This document shows, piece after piece, positions 58,350 to 64,000 of a stretch of DNA of 64,000 bases. The stretch covers positions 1 to 64,000 of the forward strand of contig NZ_FOIN01000010.1 in NCBI RefSeq assembly GCF_900102365.1, read 5' to 3'. The translations under genes and the position numbers were made by a program. The stretch's first letter is position 1. Each line of letters begins with the position of its first letter. The notes beneath the pieces are model-generated. The model searched no databases. It had not been told where the DNA came from and saw only the letters and a program-made list of their open reading frames with translations. This stretch comes from Thomasclavelia cocleata (GTDB lineage: Bacteria; Bacillota_I; Bacilli_A; Erysipelotrichales; Coprobacillaceae).

Positions 58350-58425
58350 TGGTCTCCCCTCACGGTCTCGAACCGTGGACCCTCTGATTAAGAGTCAGAT
58401 GCTCTACCAACTGAGCTAAGGAGAG
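58350..58425 (-). tRNA. tRNA-Lys (CUU)
   Basis: The minus strand gives acceptor CTCTCCT paired with AGGGGAG (one G-U), D-arm TAGCTCAGTTGGTAGAGCA, anticodon loop CTCTTAA (anticodon CUU), T-loop GTTCGAGAC and an encoded CCA. The integrase remnant lies on its 3' side. Confidence 0.95.
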
Positions 58426-58531
58426 ATGACGTATATTATAATACACCAATTATTAAATAAAAGCAAGGAAATTTTAATGAAAAAGTGTAAAACTTATGAT
58501 ATAATTAAAAGACAAGTGAGGTGATTTAGTT

Positions 58532-60082
58532 ATGTTTTATAAACAAACTGTTGATAATATAAAAGTAGTTATCCTATCATTAGATGGAGGAATATTAGAT
58601 TTAAATCGTCTAAGATTTAATTATTTAAAAAAAATATGTAAAATACATAACTATGATATTACAAAAGAAGAATTTGAAAAATCACTTGGTAATATGCAAA
58701 CTATGTATAATAATTTTCCGATTATCAAAGATATTACTCCAGATGACTTAAATGAGCTGATTGAACGTGATTTGTATGAATATGCTAAATTAAAACCAAA
58801 CTCATTAATAAAAGAAGGAACTGAAGAAATATTACAGTTTTTTAAGCAAAAAAATATTAAAGTTGCTGTGATTTCCAGCCATAAAATAAAACGTGCTATT
58901 CAATACTTACAATTAACCAGATTATATAACCACATCGATTTTATCATTGGTGGGGATAGTAATAATCCTGCTTTACCTGATCCTTACTTATTAACAACTG
59001 TCTTAGAACAATTAAATGTTACAGCAGAAAATACTTTAGTAGTAGCAAATTATCCTAGTTTACTTCACGCTGCTAATCGTAAATTAATGAATGTAATATA
59101 CTTAACTGATTTATGTCCTTCAAACAACTCAATTACTTCCAGGGTGTTTAGAGTAGCTAAAAATAATCTTGAAGTTATTAATATTTTTCTTTTCGCTCGA
59201 TATGATTCAATGGAAATGTATTCACCATTACTTGGTATGTCTAGTGACATGTCTGTTGAAACCCTAGAACAAACATATTATAAATTACTTGAAGAATATA
59301 AGAATGACTCACAGTTAATTGATTTAGTTCGTGATACCTATCATTATTTTTTAGGTGAAATATTAAATAAAAAATCTGTTACCATAAATCCTTTATTATT
59401 TGAAGACGAAGATACTGATAACTATAAAAAAAATCTTGACTCATTAAAAGAAGATGAAACAAGTTCTAATAAACAAGAAGATTTAATAAAGCATTTTGAA
59501 TTTACTGACGAATCAGATGATGATCAATCTGAATCAGTTATAAAATCATCTCCTACTAATAAACAGGTCATTGGTGGAGATCCAAAACGAATTAATGAAC
59601 TTATGGATATAATTAATGGAACTTCAGTATCAAAAAAATATAACGAAGATGATAATAATCTTCCCCTATCAGAAACAATAATTAAAGATGAGAAAATAAC
59701 TTTTACTACTAAATTAATTAATTTTCTTTATACTTTAGCTATAGTTAGTATTGTTACTTTTTCTGGAATGATTGTCTATGTTGCTTTTGAAGATTTTATT
59801 TGTGGTCCAGGAATTATTGCTAGCATTACAAAAAATATAATTGATTTTTATATTAATACTATTTTATCAATTTATATATTTATTATTAATGGACTCCATA
59901 ATTTACTTAGTTTTATTCCAAGTTATAATAGTTTAATCTCAGGAAATAATTTTTTATCACCTCTTGCAATTAAACTAATCTTATTTATTATTTTTAATTT
60001 AGTTATTGTATATATAATTAAATTTGGGTCCATCTTATTAAAAGAAGGGATGGTAGATAATGACTATTCTACAGAAAATTAA
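58532..60082 (+). CDS. Membrane-anchored HAD-like pseudoenzyme
   Basis: Residues 1-210 follow the beta-phosphoglucomutase-type HAD plan: VVILSLDGGILDL, a helical cap, EILQFFKQKNIKVAVISS, LPDPYLLTTVLEQL, TLVVANYPSLLHAANR. All catalytic motifs are damaged: the nucleophile Asp is Ser16, the motif III lysine is Leu, and the motif IV acids are lost. Then come a helical region, an acidic low-complexity linker (about 295-385) and three hydrophobic segments (about 400-425, 435-460, 485-510). It overlaps the PAP2 gene by 23 bases. Function unknown; a binding or scaffold role is likely. Confidence 0.75.
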   Translation: MFYKQTVDNIKVVILSLDGGILDLNRLRFNYLKKICKIHNYDITKEEFEKSLGNMQTMYNNFPIIKDITPDDLNELIERDLYEYAKLKPNSLIKEGTEEILQFFKQKNIKVAVISSHKIKRAIQYLQLTRLYNHIDFIIGGDSNNPALPDPYLLTTVLEQLNVTAENTLVVANYPSLLHAANRKLMNVIYLTDLCPSNNSITSRVFRVAKNNLEVINIFLFARYDSMEMYSPLLGMSSDMSVETLEQTYYKLLEEYKNDSQLIDLVRDTYHYFLGEILNKKSVTINPLLFEDEDTDNYKKNLDSLKEDETSSNKQEDLIKHFEFTDESDDDQSESVIKSSPTNKQVIGGDPKRINELMDIINGTSVSKKYNEDDNNLPLSETIIKDEKITFTTKLINFLYTLAIVSIVTFSGMIVYVAFEDFICGPGIIASITKNIIDFYINTILSIYIFIINGLHNLLSFIPSYNSLISGNNFLSPLAIKLILFIIFNLVIVYIIKFGSILLKEGMVDNDYSTEN

Positions 60083-60578
60083 AGAAATAGATGTAAAAAC
60101 ATCTCATTTTTTCCCAAAATTTTATCATCATAAATTATTAAGCAATATAATGAAATTTATTGCTGGAATTGGTGATTTTGGAATGATTTGGCTACTACTA
60201 ATTCTTCTTTTAAGTCTAAGCAGTAAAACGCAGTTATTATCACAAAAAATGTTAGCAGCATTACTTTTAGCTACTGTTATTGGTCAAGTTACTATCAAAT
60301 CAATTATAAAAAGGAAAAGACCTTGTCACACATACAGTGATGTAGAAATGCTTGTTGCTATTCCTAGTGACTATTCTTTTCCATCTGGACATACTACATC
60401 TAGTTTTGCCTGTGCTACTACAGTATGTTTTTTCTTTCCTAAGACAGGTATAGTATTTATCCTATTTGCCCTTTTAATGGCTTTTTCTAGATTGTATCTG
60501 TTTGTTCATTATTTAAGCGATGTGACTTTTGGAATTATTTTAGGTATTAGTGTTGGTATTATTGTAATGATGTTCTAA
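60060..60578 (+). CDS. PAP2-family membrane phosphatase
   Basis: The 172-residue protein has the three PAP2 signature motifs KRKRPCHTY, PSGHTTSSFA and SRLYLFVHYLSDV, with catalytic histidines, among five to six membrane helices. It probably dephosphorylates lipid phosphates such as phosphatidylglycerol phosphate or undecaprenyl pyrophosphate at the outer face. Its start lies inside the pseudo-HAD gene, so the two are translated together. Confidence 0.92.
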   Translation: MTILQKIKEIDVKTSHFFPKFYHHKLLSNIMKFIAGIGDFGMIWLLLILLLSLSSKTQLLSQKMLAALLLATVIGQVTIKSIIKRKRPCHTYSDVEMLVAIPSDYSFPSGHTTSSFACATTVCFFFPKTGIVFILFALLMAFSRLYLFVHYLSDVTFGIILGISVGIIVMMF

Positions 60579-60580
60579 TA

Positions 60581-60611
60581 AAAACAGCATACTTTTAAAG
60601 TATGCTGTTAA
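60581..60611. terminator. Convergent terminator after PAP2 and CPBP genes
   Basis: AACAGCATACTTT (60583-60595) and AAAGTATGCTGTT (60597-60609) form a near-perfect hairpin that overlaps the CPBP stop codon and serves both directions. Confidence 0.8.
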
Positions 60612-61360
60612 AACATTATATATATCAATATCACTGCAATTAAATTTTTCACCCCATGTAAAAAGATTGGAGCAATAATGTTCTGTCTTTTTTCGTATGC
60701 ATAAGAAAAAGCTAATCCAGCAGTCATATAAGGAATCAATTTTATCCACTCACTCATATCACCAGCTAAAATATAACTATAAACATGTAATAGTCCAAAC
60801 AAAAATGCTGAAATTAAATGGGCCCAAAACACACTTTTTTGTCGAAGCGTATTAAATATTAGTCCTCTAAAAAATAATTCTTCAACAATCGGTGCTAAAA
60901 TTACCGCCTGAAATGTCATTAATAACATATTTGACGATACTAATGTAACAACTAATGTCTGATTAGTTGCTTCACTAGTATTAGCTGGTAAAAGTAAATT
61001 AACAATAAATTCTCCTATATAACTAAATAAATAGGCTGAGCCAATACCAATAGTTAAAACCCAAATAACATTTTCCAATAATTCCTGTTTAAATATTTTC
61101 CAATTTTTTTTAATAAAATCTCTAAATATAATTAACAAAAAAACTGCTGTCGATAATGTAATCAGCACATTAAAATACGTATTAATAGTCTCTGATGTTA
61201 AATTATCATTAACATACATTATATATAGTTTAATTAAAAAATTAAAAATACTTGGTGCAAAATACAAATACCAAGGAAAAAGAAGTATTGTCCCAATTGC
61301 TTTTTGACGATTATTTAATTTTACTTTTGTTATTAAACTCAATTTAACACTCCTATACAT
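60608..61360 (-). CDS. CPBP-family intramembrane metalloprotease
   Basis: The 250-residue protein has about seven membrane helices and the Abi/CPBP motifs EELFFRGLIFNTLR (catalytic Glu pair), HLISAFLFGLLH and a C-terminal FLHGVKN. These proteases resemble Rce1 and cut or modify membrane proteins, sometimes in bacteriocin immunity. Its ATG 61360 overlaps the DUF975 stop; a TTG at 61342 with GGAGTG upstream may be the real start. Confidence 0.9.
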   Translation of the reverse strand: MYRSVKLSLITKVKLNNRQKAIGTILLFPWYLYFAPSIFNFLIKLYIMYVNDNLTSETINTYFNVLITLSTAVFLLIIFRDFIKKNWKIFKQELLENVIWVLTIGIGSAYLFSYIGEFIVNLLLPANTSEATNQTLVVTLVSSNMLLMTFQAVILAPIVEELFFRGLIFNTLRQKSVFWAHLISAFLFGLLHVYSYILAGDMSEWIKLIPYMTAGLAFSYAYEKRQNIIAPIFLHGVKNLIAVILIYIMF

Positions 61361-62198
61361 TATTATTTTCTAAATTTATTTCTTCAAACAATACAGCAAC
61401 ACTAGTTTGCAGTTCAGCAGAAAATAAATAAACTGATAAAGCTGACATCAGTATCTCAATAACCAAAGGAATTGGTAAAAATGCCTGAACAACTGCAGTT
61501 ATTACAATAGTTAAAATATACCAGCCTAAATAAGAAAGATATAACACAAACAATGTTCCTTTATATCCCTTCATTAAATGCGCAGAATAACTCATTGCCT
61601 TAACTCCATAAATTTTATTCTTTTCTAACACATATGGTGTTAACGCAAAAATTAAAGTATACATAACTCCAACAACAACCATAACAGTAAGCCCTAATAC
61701 AACAATTCCACTTATAGAAGCAGCTGCCTGTATAAAAGCAGGATCTTGTAAATAAGCAGTAACATCGTTTGTATAAATACCAGCTTGTGAAAATAACATC
61801 CCTAAATTATTAAACACACTTTCATCAATCACTAACTTTGCAATTAAAAATAGTACTAAACAAATAAGTAGCATAATTACCATTAAAAATGCTGTTTGAA
61901 GAAAATAAGTAAAAAATAATTCTTTAAATCTCTTTAATCCAGCAAGTCCTTCATGTTCAACAGAAATTTCATCTCCTTGTTCATTCACTGCTTTTAAAGC
62001 TGTTACAATATTCCCATGAGAAAATGGTAACATTATTATTGATACCAGCAATGACAAAAATGGTATCATTACCCCTAATGTTTCACTAATATAATTTATT
62101 ATAGTTGTCACTACACTGATAAATATAAAAACAACAATTATATTACTCCGATTTACCAAAACACTTTTTGCTTTAGTTTTAATATCACGAATATTCAT
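61353..62198 (-). CDS. DUF975 membrane protein
   Basis: The 281-residue protein has five to six membrane helices and DUF975 hallmarks: a long extracellular loop after helix 3, then GVKAMSYSAHLMKGYKGTLFVLYLSYLGWYILT. Members are common in Firmicutes and unstudied. GGAGG lies upstream of the start. It is co-transcribed with the CPBP protease, with overlapping stop and start, which suggests a joint membrane function. Confidence 0.85.
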   Translation of the reverse strand: MNIRDIKTKAKSVLVNRSNIIVVFIFISVVTTIINYISETLGVMIPFLSLLVSIIMLPFSHGNIVTALKAVNEQGDEISVEHEGLAGLKRFKELFFTYFLQTAFLMVIMLLICLVLFLIAKLVIDESVFNNLGMLFSQAGIYTNDVTAYLQDPAFIQAAASISGIVVLGLTVMVVVGVMYTLIFALTPYVLEKNKIYGVKAMSYSAHLMKGYKGTLFVLYLSYLGWYILTIVITAVVQAFLPIPLVIEILMSALSVYLFSAELQTSVAVLFEEINLENNNV

Positions 62199-62251
62199 CT
62201 ATATTTACCTCCATGAGTATATTATATCAAAAAAGCAATCTAAAAGTAAAA

Positions 62252-62587
62252 CTATTTAATATCCAAACTAGTTTTAATCGCTTGATTAATCAACTGCATC
62301 ATTTTATCATCAATCAATCCAACTTTTTCTCTTATTCTCTGTTTATCTATAGTTCTTATCTGTTCTAATAAAATAACACTTTTTTTCTCCAAATAATTAC
62401 TTTCAATTGTCACATGAGTCGGTAAAGGATTTTTGGTTAATCTAGATGAAATAGGTGCCACAATAATAGTTGTTGAATAACGATTTCCTTTATTATTTTG
62501 TAATACTACAACTGGTCGATATCCCCCTTGTTCACTGCCTACTACTGGTGATAAATCAGCATAATAGATTTCCCCTCTATGTATCAT
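62252..62587 (-). CDS. mazF: MazF/PemK-family endoribonuclease
   Basis: The 111-residue protein is close to Bacillus MazF: RGEIYYADLSPVVGSEQGGYRPVVVLQN, LPTHVTIE and VILLEQIRTIDKQRI. Arg24 aligns with catalytic Arg25; Ser47 replaces catalytic Thr48. MazF cuts single-stranded mRNA at short sites. No antitoxin gene is upstream: a divergent promoter region and a HAD gene lie there. ATG 62587 is chosen over GTG 62593 because AAAGGAG is 8 bases away. Confidence 0.92.
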   Translation of the reverse strand: MIHRGEIYYADLSPVVGSEQGGYRPVVVLQNNKGNRYSTTIIVAPISSRLTKNPLPTHVTIESNYLEKKSVILLEQIRTIDKQRIREKVGLIDDKMMQLINQAIKTSLDIK

Positions 62588-62694
62588 ATTCACAACTCCT
62601 TTATTGCAATATATGAAACAAATGAAATTTTATTACACAAAATGATTTAACTATATAAAAAATTTATGTTAATATGTTGGCTAAGGAGGTAACT

Positions 62695-63345
62695 ATGATT
62701 AAAGCTATTATTTTTGATATGGATGGTTTAATGATTGATACTGAAAAGCTTGCATTTGAAGGATTTCAGTATGTTTTGGCTAAAAATGGATTAACAATGT
62801 CTTTAAACTTTTATAAAAAACTACTAGGTAAACCTATGGCTGGAATTGCTGAATTAATTTATAAAGAGTATGGTGAAAATTTTGATATTAAAAATACAAT
62901 TAAAGAGGTTCATGATTATATGGATGAAATCTTTGAAAATAAAGGTGTTCCTTTAAAAAAGGGATTATTTGATTTATTAAAGTATCTAAAAGAACATGAT
63001 TATAAAACAATTGTAGCAACTAGTTCACAACGTTATCGTGTTGATTATATTTTTAAATTAGCTGGATTAAATCTATATTTTGATGATTCGATTTGTGGTG
63101 ATGAAGTCATTAGAGGTAAACCTGATCCAGAAATATTTTTAAAAGCATGTCAAAAGCTTGATGTTAAACCATCTGAAACTCTAGTTCTTGAAGATTCTGA
63201 AGCTGGTATTAATGCTGCCTTTAATGCTGCAATTAAAGTTATTTGCATTCCTGATCTTAAATATCCAGAACCTGAATTTGCTAAAATGACATATAAAATT
63301 ATGAATAATCTATTAGAAGTGCGTGATTTCTTGAACCAAGGTTAA
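62695..63345 (+). CDS. HAD phosphatase, beta-phosphoglucomutase-like
   Basis: The 216-residue protein has intact HAD motifs: IIFDMDGLMIDTE (Asp nucleophile near 8, acid near 10), VATSS (motif II), RGKPDPEIFL (motif III Lys) and VLEDSEAGINAA (motif IV). The alpha-helical cap places it in the phosphoglucomutase/phosphatase group; the substrate is unknown. AAGGAGG precedes ATG 62695, so the longer frame from TTG is rejected. It diverges from mazF. Confidence 0.92.
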   Translation: MIKAIIFDMDGLMIDTEKLAFEGFQYVLAKNGLTMSLNFYKKLLGKPMAGIAELIYKEYGENFDIKNTIKEVHDYMDEIFENKGVPLKKGLFDLLKYLKEHDYKTIVATSSQRYRVDYIFKLAGLNLYFDDSICGDEVIRGKPDPEIFLKACQKLDVKPSETLVLEDSEAGINAAFNAAIKVICIPDLKYPEPEFAKMTYKIMNNLLEVRDFLNQG

Positions 63346-63358
63346 CTTGGTTTTTTTA
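63334..63358 (+). terminator. Terminator of the HAD gene
   Basis: AACCAAG (63334-63340) and CTTGGTT (63346-63352) form a hairpin followed by T residues, spanning the stop codon. Confidence 0.8.
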
Positions 63359-63430
63359 CAAGATATTTGGTGATATATACTACTATAAATTAAGAAAAAC
63401 TATCTATTACATTTAAGATATTTTCTAAAC

Positions 63431-63454
63431 AAAAAAGATGGAAAATTTCCATCT
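63431..63454 (-). terminator. Terminator downstream of rnc
   Basis: AGATGGAAA and TTTCCATCT (63436-63454) form a tight hairpin followed by six T residues on the minus strand. The 140 bases between it and the rnc stop hold no gene I can see. Confidence 0.75.
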
Positions 63455-63595
63455 ATAAATATAATTATATTTCCTAAGTGTGGTATTAATAAATACTGCA
63501 CTTTTTATCTTCAATAATTATAAAACCAAAAGATAGCAGGAGCTTTTATGCTTAAATTATTATCTTCTTGAATTAATACATTGCTTTAAAATTTA

Positions 63596-64000
63596 TCATT
63601 TTGCAAGTTTATTCAAAGCATCTTTAGCCGCTTTTTGCTCCGCTCTTTTTTTACTAGAACCAATTCCAACACCTAAAATCATATCATCCATTTTTACAGC
63701 CATTTCAAAAACTGGATTATTCGATGGACCCGTTGCAGATATTAAATCATAGGTAACAGTTTTTCTTTGATCAGCTTGAATTAATTCTTGAAGCCGTGTT
63801 TTAAAGTCAGTAATTTCATCATAATTTACATCTTCAACATGCTTATAAATCGTTATCTCAAGTATTTTTTCAACATATTCAGGTCCACAATCATAACAAA
63901 CAGCTCCTATTAAAGCCTCAAAAATATCAGCTAATACACTATCTCGATCACGTCCACCATTATTTATTTCACCAGCACCTAAAAAAATCAATGTTCCTAA
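63596..64000 (-). CDS. rnc: Ribonuclease III, C-terminal part
   Basis: The frame runs off the right edge. The visible 134 codons include LGTLIFLGAGEINNGGRDRDSVLADIFEALIGAVCYDCG, the end of the RNase III catalytic domain (with the conserved ADxxEAxxGA segment), and a complete double-stranded RNA-binding domain ending GIGSSKKRAEQKAAKDALNKLAK. It cuts double-stranded RNA in rRNA and mRNA processing. The start lies outside the window. Confidence 0.95.
   Translation of the reverse strand, partial: LGTLIFLGAGEINNGGRDRDSVLADIFEALIGAVCYDCGPEYVEKILEITIYKHVEDVNYDEITDFKTRLQELIQADQRKTVTYDLISATGPSNNPVFEMAVKMDDMILGVGIGSSKKRAEQKAAKDALNKLAK

Noticed and set aside
1-64000. CRISPR array, rRNA operon or replication origin
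   Set aside because: No regularly spaced direct repeats, no rRNA sequence and no DnaA-box cluster were seen.

Overview
The window is a very AT-rich chromosomal stretch of a low-GC Gram-positive bacterium. The gene set is typical of Firmicutes: T-box leaders, CIRCE, a CcpA cre site, FeoAB, RecD2, IreB/RuvX/DUF1292, and TrmR with paired U32 proteins. The AT-richness and gene content suggest a gut Erysipelotrichia-type organism (Coprobacillaceae, near Thomasclavelia/'Clostridium' ramosum). That placement is inference; no rRNA is present. Almost all genes end in clear Rho-independent terminators, which makes transcription units easy to read.

Region by region. 0-7.3 kb: a truncated AAA-ATPase-like gene, a serine hydrolase/flavodoxin pair, an ABC exporter, a Na/Pi cotransporter behind PhoP-box-like repeats, and a DUF2812 protein. 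7.3-10.1 kb: a copper unit, copA-csoR, with a CsoR-type operator on its promoter. 10.1-14.5 kb: nitroreductase, htpG behind two CIRCE elements, a cold-shock gene with a terminator-like leader, and a Cof-type phosphatase. 15-17.9 kb: the ferrous iron operon feoA-feoA-feoB plus a Cys-rich partner. 18-21.7 kb: a MacB-like ABC pair, a 42-residue ORF, and pfkA with a consensus cre site. 23.5-27.6 kb: maf and pnp, divergent from a repeat-protein gene that ends in a cold-shock-like domain. 27.8-31.2 kb: a decayed arsC beside a DUF5714 gene, small proteins, and a DtxR-type regulator divergent from a ZIP transporter. 31.2-34.3 kb: a T-box leader with a phenylalanine (UUC) specifier driving a TrpXYZ-type ABC importer. 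35.4-37.3 kb: a complete group IIC intron inserted just after a terminator, next to isochorismatase and BtrH-like genes and two decayed ORFs. 39.8-54.5 kb: a core block read on the minus strand. It runs rluA-like, ROK glucokinase, mnmA, recD2, a 37-residue ORF, T-box-alaS, ireB, ruvX, DUF1292, mltG, trmR, two U32 genes, udk and greA, the same neighbourhood as Bacillus yrrC-to-greA. 54.6-64 kb: a candidate C-rich-loop small RNA, Nudix, three tRNAs, a holin and a dead integrase (prophage scar), a membrane-anchored pseudo-HAD with a PAP2 phosphatase, CPBP and DUF975 membrane proteins, a solitary mazF, a HAD phosphatase, and the 3' part of rnc.

How the parts work together. Metal homeostasis recurs: copper (CsoR/CopA), iron (Feo, with a palindrome inside its promoter), a DtxR-type regulator next to ZIP, and a DUF1292 protein with an unusual His/Cys tail. 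tRNA biology is dense: alaS, mnmA, trmR and U32 proteins for wobble-uridine modification, and tRNA-sensing T-boxes. The most unusual items are the Phe T-box transporter, the possible small RNA with two ACCCCC loops, the pseudo-HAD membrane protein, the dual CIRCE on htpG, the PhoP-like box array, and several broken genes not visible to simple ORF calling.
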